Positions 41,533-50,235 of a stretch of 55,716 nt of DNA are shown piece by piece. The notes under the pieces were generated by a model. It ran no database searches, was not told the origin of the DNA, and saw nothing but the letters and a program-made list of their open reading frames with translations. Within the stretch, counting starts at the first letter, position 1, and each line of letters begins with the position of its first letter. Source of the stretch: an uncultured Eubacteriales bacterium (lineage in GTDB: Bacteria; Bacillota; Clostridia; Oscillospirales; Acutalibacteraceae); contig CAKSQT010000004.1 in the NCBI GenBank assembly GCA_934486755.1, positions 1 through 55,716 on the forward strand, given 5' to 3'. Made by a program: the position numbers and the translations under genes.

Positions 41533-42915
41533 TTATTTTGCTGTCATACGGTCGGCGACATATATGCCCATTGCGCCCGACTGCGAAAGTCCGCGGCAGA
41601 TACCGCTACCGTCACCTATAATATAAACGTTGTCTATAAGCTCAAAGCTGTCGTTCTTGAACTCGGGACGGATTGAATAATACTTACTTTCACAACCGTA
41701 AAGCAAGGTATCGTCGTTAGCGGTTCCGGGCGCCACCTTATCAAGCGCATAGATGGTTTCTATTATATTGGTGAGTATTCTGTGCGGCAAGGCAAGCGAA
41801 ATATCGCCCGCAGTCGCTTTAAGGGTGGGGATAACGGTGTTCTGACCCAGACGGTGGTCGTTGGTGCGCCTTCCCCTTACCAGATCGCCGAAGCGCTGTA
41901 CCAAAACGCCGCCCTTGCCTATCATATTGGCAAGACGCGAAATGCTCTCGGCATACTCTGTCGGCTGGTCGAAAGGCTCTGTAAACCTTATGCTTGAAAG
42001 AATTGCAAAGTTGCAGTTGTCGGTCTTTTTATCCGCCTCAGCAAAGGAATGTCCGTTTGCGGTTATTATCCCGTGGTTATTCTCCGCCGACACAAGACCG
42101 CCCTTGTTAAAGCAGAACATACGGCACCTGTCTTCAAAGGTCTTGGTCTTATAAAGTATTTTCGGCTCGTATATCTGGTCGGAAAATTCTTTCCAGATAA
42201 TATCCTTCATTTCAACGCGCACGCCGATGTCAACATAATTTGAACGCATATGAACGCCGAACGAACGGCAGAAATTCGCGACGAAGTTTGCGCCGCCCCT
42301 GCCCGTTGCGATTATAATTTTCTCGGCGGCTATCTTCTCGCCGTTGGTATAATCAAGCATGTATCCGTTTTCGGTCTTTTCGACCGTATCGCAATCGTAG
42401 AACGAATACATTTCCACGCCGTGTTCGCCGAGGGCATTTATAAGGTTCTGCATTGTGAGGTAGTTGTTATCGGTGCCGAGGTGCTTAACGTTCATATCAA
42501 GCAGGCGCAGATTATTCTGTATACATTTGAGTTTGAGCGCCTCGTTCGACTTGTATACCTTGGGTATGCCCGAGGTGCAGTATTTGTTGAGTATTTTATC
42601 AACTTCGTTTATATACTGATTTGCAACGTCGTCGCCCAATTCCTCGCCGAGAGTGCCGCCGTATGCGGTTCCGAGGTTGAACTTGCCGTCCGAAAATGCT
42701 CCCGCGCCCGCAAAACCGCTGGTTATACTGCAAGTTTTGCAATGAACACAGCCATTGTTCTTCCCTGCGGGGCAATGCCTGTTTTCAAGGGTGTTTCCGC
42801 GCTCGGTTATAATAATGCTTACATCAGGCGTATTCTGTTTCAGCCTGTAAGCCGCCATAAGACCGCCTATTCCGCCGCCGATTATTGCAACATCGCACTT
42901 TTTCATTTCTGACAT
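41533..42915 (-). CDS. FAD-dependent dehydrogenase, COG2509-like
   Basis: Uncharacterised flavoprotein, 460 residues. FAD site VAIIGGGIGGLMAAYRL (9-25); a cysteine-rich patch CPAGKNNGCVHCKTCSITSGF (48-68) follows; AFSDGKFNLG and the second strand IIIATGRGG (about 200) complete the fold. Similar to the COG2509 family seen in many anaerobes. The Cys patch may bind a metal or cluster, or be redox active. It is monocistronic; the gap to the purine operon holds only the riboswitch and promoter. Substrate unknown. Confidence 0.75.
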   Translation of the reverse strand: MSEMKKCDVAIIGGGIGGLMAAYRLKQNTPDVSIIITERGNTLENRHCPAGKNNGCVHCKTCSITSGFAGAGAFSDGKFNLGTAYGGTLGEELGDDVANQYINEVDKILNKYCTSGIPKVYKSNEALKLKCIQNNLRLLDMNVKHLGTDNNYLTMQNLINALGEHGVEMYSFYDCDTVEKTENGYMLDYTNGEKIAAEKIIIATGRGGANFVANFCRSFGVHMRSNYVDIGVRVEMKDIIWKEFSDQIYEPKILYKTKTFEDRCRMFCFNKGGLVSAENNHGIITANGHSFAEADKKTDNCNFAILSSIRFTEPFDQPTEYAESISRLANMIGKGGVLVQRFGDLVRGRRTNDHRLGQNTVIPTLKATAGDISLALPHRILTNIIETIYALDKVAPGTANDDTLLYGCESKYYSIRPEFKNDSFELIDNVYIIGDGSGICRGLSQSGAMGIYVADRMTAK

Positions 42916-43117
42916 TTTGAGTTCTCCGTTCTGTATATAATAGTGAACGCAAAAAGACAGACTGCATTCTTCGTTTGGAAAAATGCAGTCCCTACTGCTT
43001 TCATAGTTTATACTATTTTTTTCTGATTGTCAACCGTTCGGGCAATATTGACATTAATTGGTTGAAAATATCGCTGTAATCCTGTTTTTAACATAACAAA
43101 GAGTTTTTTAAAATAAT

Positions 43118-43771
43118 TTACTCCTGATTAATAAAACTCTGCTCCGAAATATCGAACGCTTCGGCGACTGAATCCTCTACAAGATAGATACTGTCGCTGT
43201 CGGCAATTTTAAGGTATGTTCCCGATTTATCGGGCGATTTGCCGCCGACAAGCACCGTAACGACCGAGGAATCATTCATAGTAATTTCCGCCGTCGCCGT
43301 GGGGCCGTCAAAACCGCATTGCGCGGCGGTTTTTTTGGTTATTTCGGTCACGGCGGTGATGTTTGCGGCGCCGCTTACGGCTGAGCTTATGCTGTCGCTG
43401 TCGGTCTTATCCTTTTCGTAACTGTCGGCATACCATTTTGTTACGGTCGATTCGGAGGAGGAGTCGTCCGTAACGGTTTCTTCCTCCGAATAGAAATCAA
43501 ACTGACCGTTTTGGTTGGTTATTTTCACGGTTTTTATATCGTCGTTTTTTAAGGACAGAACCGATACCGAGCCTATTTGGTCTTTGTCCGACGCGGTATC
43601 GTCCTTTTTAGGAACCAGCTTAACTATCAAAACGGTTGCCGCCGCAAGCAGAACCGTAGCCGCAAGGCAGGCGGTTATCACCGTCCGTTTTCTTCGGCGG
43701 ACGTTTACCGCCCTGTCCCCATGCTCCGACGGCGCCGAAAACACGGTTGAAAATTCGTTGTTATCTTTCAT
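43118..43771 (-). CDS. DUF4340 membrane-anchored protein
   Basis: A 217-residue protein with one membrane helix (about 31-52), a short cytoplasmic N-terminus and an extracellular beta-rich domain with repeated half-modules (IKTVKITNQNGQFDFYSE; GPTATAEITMNDSSVVTVLVGG). It fits DUF4340, partner of GldG-like ABC systems. Start ATG overlaps the GldG stop (TGATG). Last gene of a four-gene operon. Confidence 0.75.
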   Translation of the reverse strand: MKDNNEFSTVFSAPSEHGDRAVNVRRRKRTVITACLAATVLLAAATVLIVKLVPKKDDTASDKDQIGSVSVLSLKNDDIKTVKITNQNGQFDFYSEEETVTDDSSSESTVTKWYADSYEKDKTDSDSISSAVSGAANITAVTEITKKTAAQCGFDGPTATAEITMNDSSVVTVLVGGKSPDKSGTYLKIADSDSIYLVEDSVAEAFDISEQSFINQE

Positions 43772-45327
43772 CACGCATTCCTTCTCTTAACAAAAACGTA
43801 TATTCCTGCCACCAGAACCGCAACGGGAAGTATGAACATAAACACCGTGCGGACAACAGCCGAGGACGAAGCGGTTACAGACTCCGCAAAGCTCTCGTCG
43901 GTTATCTTTTTGGTAACAAAGGTCATACCGCCGTCCTCTGCGTGAGCGGCATATTCCGCCGCCGAAACGGCAACGTTCATATTGGAAAGCCTTGAATTTG
44001 AAATCCAGTCGGAGTGTATATACTCGATACTGCCGAAAGCGATAACTCGGCTGCTTGTGCCGTCCGACGTTTTTTCGGACATTATTGCCGCCGCATACTG
44101 TTTTTTGGTCTCGCCGTCGGCGCTCCAATCGGACGTACTGCCTGCGGGGGCGGTTACAACGCTGTCCGAGGTTGTCATAAACGCGGTTGCGGTTGTGTTT
44201 TCGTCGGCGGCGTCGGTCGCTTCAAGCGGAACGTTGTAGCCCGCTATGCAGTAGCCTGTGTTCTTGGTTATTCCCTCGTCGGAAGCGGGGGTTATCAGCA
44301 TTGTGGTTGCGCTGTCCTCGGTGCGGTAGTTTGCGTTCGTTTCGTACAAAATACCGTCAAGGGTCTTTATTCCCCAGCTTTCCAAAAACGCCTCTAAAAC
44401 GGGAAGCCGCGGATTTGCCGCGTCGGCAAAATAGATAAGACCCTTGTTCAGCTTGCCGCCGTTTTCAAGGAAGTTTGAAAGCGCGGTTATTTCGCTTTCA
44501 AGATAATCCCCCGTAGGAGCGGCAATGCAAACCGCGTCATACTCGTCGGAAATTGTGTTTACCATAGCGTCGGAAATTGTGTCCACCGTGTAGTTATTGT
44601 CTTTAAGCACGGAAACAAAATCGGCGGTGTAATCGTTTGCGGAATGACCCGTAAGCAGAGCGACCTTTTTGGAAACGCCGCTTGTCACATAGGAAATAGC
44701 GCTTGTGAGTTTTGTTTCAATATTGTTGCCGCCTATCGAATAGTTTGAATATCCGTATGAAGCGTATCCGCTCTCGTCGGCAAGCTCGTAAATATCGTTA
44801 AAGGTGATGTGCTTGTATCGGTCGGAGCCGTTGTCCGACACGATTATATCGCCGTAATATATCTTCTCGTCGGGATATTTTTGCGAAATCTCGGTAAACG
44901 CGGTATCCTGCGTGTCGATATACCTTACCGTAATATTCTTGTTTGCCGCACGGTAGCTTTCTATCAGCCTTGCGGTCTGCTTGTAATATTTAAGGTCGTT
45001 GTTGCCGTAGGTGTTGAAGTAGTATTTCGCGTATTCGGTCATATACTGCGACGCAAAATTTTCCTCATCGGCGCAAACGGTGACGGTAACGCCGTCCTTT
45101 AAACCTTTAATATATTCAAGATTTTCCGCGGTTATGGAATTTAATTTATCCGAAGACATATCAAATTCAAGACCTATGCGGTCGGACAGAACCGAAACCA
45201 GCACGTTGAGTATAACCAGCGCCGCCAGCACCGCCGCGGTTACCGCCGCCGAATATCCGCCTTTTTTAAGAATGGCGGTGTTTTTTATTTTTGCCGATTT
45301 TTTCTCGGAAGTATTATTTTTATTCAT
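43771..45327 (-). CDS. GldG-like ABC auxiliary protein
   Basis: A 518-residue membrane protein: one helix near the N-terminus (about 25-50), a large extracellular ABC_transp_aux domain (about 60-470) with KKVALLTGHSANDYTADFVSVLKD, and a second helix at the C-terminus ending VFVKRRNA. GldG-type proteins assist an ABC-2 permease; in Clostridia the role is unknown, but the set is recurrent. Lies between the permease gene and the DUF4340 gene. Confidence 0.8.
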   Translation of the reverse strand: MNKNNTSEKKSAKIKNTAILKKGGYSAAVTAAVLAALVILNVLVSVLSDRIGLEFDMSSDKLNSITAENLEYIKGLKDGVTVTVCADEENFASQYMTEYAKYYFNTYGNNDLKYYKQTARLIESYRAANKNITVRYIDTQDTAFTEISQKYPDEKIYYGDIIVSDNGSDRYKHITFNDIYELADESGYASYGYSNYSIGGNNIETKLTSAISYVTSGVSKKVALLTGHSANDYTADFVSVLKDNNYTVDTISDAMVNTISDEYDAVCIAAPTGDYLESEITALSNFLENGGKLNKGLIYFADAANPRLPVLEAFLESWGIKTLDGILYETNANYRTEDSATTMLITPASDEGITKNTGYCIAGYNVPLEATDAADENTTATAFMTTSDSVVTAPAGSTSDWSADGETKKQYAAAIMSEKTSDGTSSRVIAFGSIEYIHSDWISNSRLSNMNVAVSAAEYAAHAEDGGMTFVTKKITDESFAESVTASSSAVVRTVFMFILPVAVLVAGIYVFVKRRNA

Positions 45328-45339
45328 ATTATTACCCCC

Positions 45340-46041
45340 TTACGCCCATCTTCTCTTGTCAAGCGAGCGGACGGACAAAAACAGGAACGCCGCCGCAATG
45401 CTTGCAAAGTAGATTACGTCCTTAACCGAGAAGACGTTTTCTCCAAAGCTCTCAAACGCCGTTATAAACGCCGCCTTTTCAAATATTTTGGAGAGGAATT
45501 CCGTCTTGACCATTGAGGCAAAGCTCGACATATAAAGAACTATGATGTTTACCACCAGGGTCATAATCGCCGAAACAACGGGGCTTTCGGTCAGCGAGGA
45601 AATAAACATACCGATAGCGATAAGCGCGCTTCCGAGCAGAAGTACGCCGAGCAGAGCGTATAAAAATGACAGCAAATTTACGCTGACATAGCACGCGACG
45701 ATTATTTCAAATATCACCGTAGGCGCAAACCCGAGCGCAAACACGCTGAGCGCGGCAAGGAATTTGCCCATAACTATTGAGGTAAGGCTGACGGGAGCGG
45801 TGAGAAGCGCCTGATCGACCTTTAACCGCCTGTCCTCGCTCATAAGCCGCATTGTAAGCACGGGCATAGTGAAAACGACCACCGACGACATTGCGGTTAT
45901 AACGCCCGTCACGTTCGGAACGCCGCTTGAATATATAAGCGCAAAATACAGTCCCAAAAAGAAATAATATGCCGCAAGCACAATAAATCCCACGGGCGTT
46001 GAAAAATATGCTTTAAATTCTCTTTTAAAAACCGCTTTCAT
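45340..46041 (-). CDS. ABC-2 permease (GldF-like)
   Basis: A 233-residue permease with six hydrophobic helices, of the ABC-2 type. N-terminus MKAVFKREFKAYFSTPVGFIV and the signature TMRLMSEDRRLKVDQALLTAPVS are the GldF-like hallmark. Start overlaps the ATPase stop by 1 base. Confidence 0.85.
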   Translation of the reverse strand: MKAVFKREFKAYFSTPVGFIVLAAYYFFLGLYFALIYSSGVPNVTGVITAMSSVVVFTMPVLTMRLMSEDRRLKVDQALLTAPVSLTSIVMGKFLAALSVFALGFAPTVIFEIIVACYVSVNLLSFLYALLGVLLLGSALIAIGMFISSLTESPVVSAIMTLVVNIIVLYMSSFASMVKTEFLSKIFEKAAFITAFESFGENVFSVKDVIYFASIAAAFLFLSVRSLDKRRWA

Positions 46042-47033
46042 TATTCGTTCTCCTCCCCGTTTGTTTCTTCCGCCCCGAGCAGACGGCGGACGGTGTCGTT
46101 ATCCGCATTTTCGGTAAGGCGCAGGAATATCTGTTCAAGCGTCATTTCGTTGCTCTTTAAGCTCAGAAGAACGTTGCCGCTGCCGGCCGCGCGCCTGAAC
46201 ACTTCTTCGCGTACGTCGGCGGAATGTTCGGGTTTTATAATAAAATCGTATGCCCCGTTTTCACGGCTTCCGAGCGATTCGACCGACGAAACGCCGTCTA
46301 TACCCCGAAGGGCATTTAATATTTCCGTCTCGTCACCCTTTATGCGCGCTTCAAGCGAGCTGTCGTCCGACAGCTTTTCGGAAAGCTGTTCGGGTGTGCC
46401 GTCGGCGATAAGATTTCCCTTATTTATAATGATAACCCGCTTGCACACCGCCTGTATCTCGGAAAGAATATGCGATGAAAGTATTATGGTGTGATTTCTG
46501 CCGAGCTTGGTTATAAGCTCCCTTATTTCTATTATCTGCTTCGGGTCAAGTCCGACGGTAGGCTCGTCAAGTATAAGCACGTCGGGATTGCCGACAAGCG
46601 CCTGCGCGAAACCGACGCGCTGTCTGTATCCCTTTGAAAGGTTTTTTATAAGTCGGTCGGCAACATCGTCAACCTTTACAAGGCGCATAATTTCATCTAT
46701 GTGCGCTTTTTTCGGGAACTTAACCTTTTTAAGGTCATATATAAAATTAAGGTATTCCTTAACCTTCATATCGACATAAAGCGGCGGTATTTCGGGCAGA
46801 TAGCCTATGCGGCGCTTTGCCGACTGCGGTTCTTCGGAAATGTCGAACCCGTCGATTTTAACCTCGCCGCAGGTCATTGACAAATACCCCGTTATGATGT
46901 TCATTATAGTGGATTTGCCTGCGCCGTTGGGTCCCAAAAATCCGACTATCTCGCCTTTTTCGATGTTGAAACTGACATTGTTTACGGCAAGATGAGCGCC
47001 GTAACGCTTGCTCAGCCCTTTAACTTCTATCAT
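46041..47033 (-). CDS. ABC transporter ATPase (GldA-like)
   Basis: ATPase of about 330 residues. Walker A GPNGAGKST, signature LSKGYRQRVG, Walker B VLILDEPTVGLD. The C-terminal about 100 residues form an extra domain (IKGDETEILNALRGIDG) common in this family. ATG at 47033 after GGAGGAG is preferred; an open frame goes 20 codons further upstream. First gene of the Gld-like operon. Confidence 0.88.
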   Translation of the reverse strand: MIEVKGLSKRYGAHLAVNNVSFNIEKGEIVGFLGPNGAGKSTIMNIITGYLSMTCGEVKIDGFDISEEPQSAKRRIGYLPEIPPLYVDMKVKEYLNFIYDLKKVKFPKKAHIDEIMRLVKVDDVADRLIKNLSKGYRQRVGFAQALVGNPDVLILDEPTVGLDPKQIIEIRELITKLGRNHTIILSSHILSEIQAVCKRVIIINKGNLIADGTPEQLSEKLSDDSSLEARIKGDETEILNALRGIDGVSSVESLGSRENGAYDFIIKPEHSADVREEVFRRAAGSGNVLLSLKSNEMTLEQIFLRLTENADNDTVRRLLGAEETNGEENE

Positions 47034-47167
47034 CAATACTCCTCCATTCAGTAAAAACATTTTATCAAATAATTTTCTGTTATTTTTTAACATTCTATAA
47101 ACAATAAAAAACTTTCCGACATTATTCCTTTTTTCAGGACATAATATTTAAAAAGAGGGGGATAAAA

Positions 47168-47677
47168 ATGGGTAAAAAACTAAATATACTCGCATTTATC
47201 ATTATCGGTACGGTCGGAACGCTGTGGCATTTCTTTTATGATTGGTCAAATTACAACGATATAATCGGCGTATTCGCTCCCGTAAGCGAAAGCATTTGGG
47301 AACACCAGAAACTTATATTCTATCCAACCTTGATTTATTCGGTGTTTGAATATTTTGCGGCAGGCAAGCGCGTTAAAAATTATATTCCCGCCGTAACAGC
47401 GGGAATAATCGCGGGAATAATCTCTATGATATCGCTGTTCTACACCTATTCGGGTGTGCTTGGATTTACGGTGGAAGCGGTAAATATAGCGATATTCTTT
47501 GTCGGTCTGTTCATCACCCTTGCGGTGCGTAACTGCATTATCAAAAACGGTATGCTTGAAAGCAGAACGGCGGTTTTCGTTTCGCTTTTCCTGCTTGTTT
47601 TGCTCGCGGTTCTGTTCGGAGTTTGGAGCTTTAACCCGCCGTCGATCGGTCTTTTCACGCCGCCCTTGGAAAATTAG
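47168..47677 (+). CDS. DUF6512-like membrane protein
   Basis: A 169-residue integral membrane protein with about five hydrophobic helices. The loop FYDWSNYNDIIGVFAPVSESIWEHQKLIFYP with Trp/His/Glu is conserved in the family called DUF6512. It overlaps the convergent exporter gene by 4 bases and has SD GAGGGGG. Role unknown. Confidence 0.65.
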   Translation: MGKKLNILAFIIIGTVGTLWHFFYDWSNYNDIIGVFAPVSESIWEHQKLIFYPTLIYSVFEYFAAGKRVKNYIPAVTAGIIAGIISMISLFYTYSGVLGFTVEAVNIAIFFVGLFITLAVRNCIIKNGMLESRTAVFVSLFLLVLLAVLFGVWSFNPPSIGLFTPPLEN

Positions 47678-49335
47678 CCCTTGATAATTTTAAATCCGTC
47701 TGGCTCGGCGTGAACTATAACGTCGCATATACCTATGCTTGTGTTGCGGTGGGTTATAAATACCACCGTCTTGTCCGACATAGCTTTTATGTTTGAAAGC
47801 AGTTTTGTTTCGGTCTGCTCGTCAAGAGCCGAGGTAGATTCGTCAAGCAACAGTATCGGCGCGTCGTAAATAAGCGCGCGAGCTATCGCAACCCGCTGTA
47901 ACTGACCCTCGGAGAGACCCGAACCGCGCTCCGAAATAACGGTATCGAACCCGTTAGGCAGCGACATTATAAAATCGTATATTTCGGCGGCTTTTGCCGC
48001 CTTTTCTATTTGTTCGTCCGAAACGGCGCCGTCGCATAAGGTAAGATTTTCCTTTATCGTACCCGAAAGTATCAAATTTCCCTGAGGAACATAGGAAAAC
48101 AGACCCCTCGTTGCGGCGTTTACGGGGATTTTTCCGTTTACTTCAATGCTTCCTCCCGTCGGTTCGTAAAGACCCAGCAACAGCTTGAACAGCGTGCTTT
48201 TTCCGCAGCCCGACTCGCCCGTTACCGCAACGATACGCCCCTTTTGAATGTCAAAGGTGTAGTTTTCAAGCACGTCGTCGCTATCGTAGGCAAAGGAAAC
48301 ATTTTTAATATTTATGCTCTCAAACTCCTTTCTTAATTTAAGGAGTTTTTCTTTTTCGGGTTCGGGTGCATCGTCCTCGCCGTTTTCAAGCTCCATAAGC
48401 CGTTCCGCAGAAGCCACCGCAGAATAATACTGCGGTATTATTCCCGAAACGTTCTGCAAAGGCGCGCGAAGCTGGGATATAAGCTGTAAAAACGCCATAA
48501 GCGTTCCGTATGTTATGGCTCCGCCCGAAATAAGTCCCGCGCCCCACACCAGAGCGGCGTAGTAGCCAAGCGAGAAAAACGAGTAAAGACCGATGTTTGC
48601 GAACACCGAAACGCCCGTCCTTTTCATTTTAAAGCGGAAATTTTCGTCCATATAGCGGTTGAGTTTTACAACAAAGGGCTTTTCGCTGACAAACGATTTG
48701 ATAACGACTACATTCTGAAAGCACTCCTGCAAAAACGAGCGCGTTTGCCCCTCGGTGCGCTGACTTTCCTTGTGCAGATACTTGTATTTTCGGTTTATTA
48801 TTCTGCCGAGGGCGGGAACCGCCACGCCTATTACCAATATAACAAGCGCAACCGTTTTGTTTAAGAAAATCAGCGTGCCTATGCCCGCAATTATCTTTGC
48901 GACGGTGGACGCAACGCTCGGAATTATGCTGACGGCGCTTGAAACGACCACATCAACGTCAGAAGTAAAGCGGTTAAGCAGATCGCCCGAATGATGGCTT
49001 GTTATTCTGCCGTATTCCTTGCGTACCGTGACCGTAAACAGATAATCGCGCAGGGAAATGGTTATCTTCCCCGTGACATACGACCTTAAAAGCGAGATCG
49101 CGGCGCCCGTTACGACCTGTAACACAACTATTAAAAACAGCAGAGAGCCTGTCCTTATCAAATCGCCCTTCCTGTCGGCGGTTGCAATGTCAATAACGTT
49201 GCGCGAAACCAGAGCAAGCGCAATGTAGCTGAGGGCAAGCAGAATATTTAAAACCGTAATGACCGCTACCGCGGGTATATATTTCTTAGTGCGCTCCGCC
49301 GTCCACAAAAGCGCCGCGGAGTTACCCTTTTTCAT
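47674..49335 (-). CDS. ABC exporter, fused permease-ATPase
   Basis: A 553-residue half-transporter: six helices (about 17-310) and an ATPase domain (about 330-553) with Walker A GESGCGKST, signature LSEGQLQRVAIA, Walker B ILLLDEST. No C39 peptidase at the N-terminus. It overlaps the PqqD gene by 14 bases, so the two work together, and export of a PqqD-associated peptide is a reasonable guess. Confidence 0.82.
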   Translation of the reverse strand: MKKGNSAALLWTAERTKKYIPAVAVITVLNILLALSYIALALVSRNVIDIATADRKGDLIRTGSLLFLIVVLQVVTGAAISLLRSYVTGKITISLRDYLFTVTVRKEYGRITSHHSGDLLNRFTSDVDVVVSSAVSIIPSVASTVAKIIAGIGTLIFLNKTVALVILVIGVAVPALGRIINRKYKYLHKESQRTEGQTRSFLQECFQNVVVIKSFVSEKPFVVKLNRYMDENFRFKMKRTGVSVFANIGLYSFFSLGYYAALVWGAGLISGGAITYGTLMAFLQLISQLRAPLQNVSGIIPQYYSAVASAERLMELENGEDDAPEPEKEKLLKLRKEFESINIKNVSFAYDSDDVLENYTFDIQKGRIVAVTGESGCGKSTLFKLLLGLYEPTGGSIEVNGKIPVNAATRGLFSYVPQGNLILSGTIKENLTLCDGAVSDEQIEKAAKAAEIYDFIMSLPNGFDTVISERGSGLSEGQLQRVAIARALIYDAPILLLDESTSALDEQTETKLLSNIKAMSDKTVVFITHRNTSIGICDVIVHAEPDGFKIIKG

Positions 49336-49585
49336 TTTCCGTTATTCCGTTTCCGTTAAGCGTCTTTAAAAAAGTATCAATAGTGCCGAGCGCAAGCACA
49401 GTGGAAATATCAAACCTGTCAAGCAGTCGGTTCAACATTTCGGTCTTTGAAACGCCCGTTTTTGCAAGCTCCCAAAGATATTCCGATATTTCGTTGAGCA
49501 AAATATGCGTATCCGACCCGTCGGGGGCGATAACCGCGGTACCGTTTTCTCTTTTTTCAAGTGTGTATCCGTCTTTTATACGCAA
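49322..49585 (-). CDS. PqqD-like RiPP recognition protein
   Basis: An 87-residue PqqD/RRE-type protein (starts RIKDGYTLEKRENGTAVI; HILLNEISEYLWELAKTGVSKTEMLNRLLDRFDIS is the winged-helix body). PqqD-like proteins bind leader peptides for modification. The TTG at 49585 (8 bases after AGAGG) is preferred over the GTG at 49594. No radical-SAM or precursor gene is seen beside it, so the system is either split or reduced. Confidence 0.75.
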   Translation of the reverse strand: MRIKDGYTLEKRENGTAVIAPDGSDTHILLNEISEYLWELAKTGVSKTEMLNRLLDRFDISTVLALGTIDTFLKTLNGNGITENEKG

Positions 49586-49620
49586 ATAAAACACCTCTTT
49601 GTTAATAAATAATTAATTTT

Positions 49621-49673
49621 ATTATATACTAATACGATTTATATTGCAAGTATACACATAGTTGGTGTATAAT
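49621..49673. promoter_or_regulatory. Divergent promoters sharing one -35 hexamer
   Basis: TTGCAA (49644-49649) is its own reverse complement. Leftward it has TATAAT at 49626-49621 (17-base spacer, pqqD-exporter); rightward TATAAT at 49668-49673 (18-base spacer, next gene). Confidence 0.6.
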
Positions 49674-49702
49674 ATTGTCAAAACATAAAAGCGAGGACAG
49701 TT

Positions 49703-50218
49703 ATGGATACTTTTTTTGAACAGATATTGCCTATAAGAAAAACGGGCAAAACGGTAGCCGCCGTTTGCGGTATTTGGCTTTTGGCAGGCGTGCTGGTAAC
49801 GGTGCTTTCAATATTTATTTTCAGTTATTTTTCTTCTATCGCGCTCTTGCTTATCGCAGGCGTTATTTTCGGCGCGTATAAATGGAGTTCGAGATACAAC
49901 CTTGAATATGAATACATACTCACCAACGGCACGGTGGATATTGACCGAATAATGTCCAAAAAGACCCGCCGCCGTATTATCACGTTCGAGCTTTCAAACG
50001 TGACTGTGCTTGAAAAATACAACCCCAACGCAAGAGATACGGCAAGCTACGCCGCAAAGGTTATCGCCTGCAATACAGACGATCCTGCCGCCTATAAAAT
50101 GGTGGTGTCGCGCGAGGGCAAGGGTAATGCGCTTATCGTATTCGCACCCGACGAGCGTATGCGTTCGGGCATAGTCAAATTCCTGCCCCGCTTTATCGCA
50201 AACAGCGCTTTTAAATAA
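49703..50218 (+). CDS. Small membrane protein with PH-like domain (DUF6106-like)
   Basis: A 171-residue protein. Two close helices (about 17-58) are followed by a soluble beta-rich part: YEYILTNGTVDIDRIMSKKTRRRIITFELSNVTVLEKYNP resembles bacterial PH (YdbT/DUF304-type) folds. It likely belongs to the DUF6106 family. Followed after 17 bases by nnr; role unknown. Confidence 0.6.
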   Translation: MDTFFEQILPIRKTGKTVAAVCGIWLLAGVLVTVLSIFIFSYFSSIALLLIAGVIFGAYKWSSRYNLEYEYILTNGTVDIDRIMSKKTRRRIITFELSNVTVLEKYNPNARDTASYAAKVIACNTDDPAAYKMVVSREGKGNALIVFAPDERMRSGIVKFLPRFIANSAFK

Positions 50219-50235
50219 TAAGGAGTGTCGCCGCT

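Noticed and set aside
42250..42912. A 220-codon frame on the plus strand in the COG2509 flavoprotein gene
   Set aside because: Antisense shadow; composition and start context do not support a gene.
42961..42995. Inverted repeat GACTGCATT/AATGCAGTC upstream of the COG2509 gene
   Set aside because: Stem is short and neither the promoter nor an obvious regulator links to it; no basis for a call.
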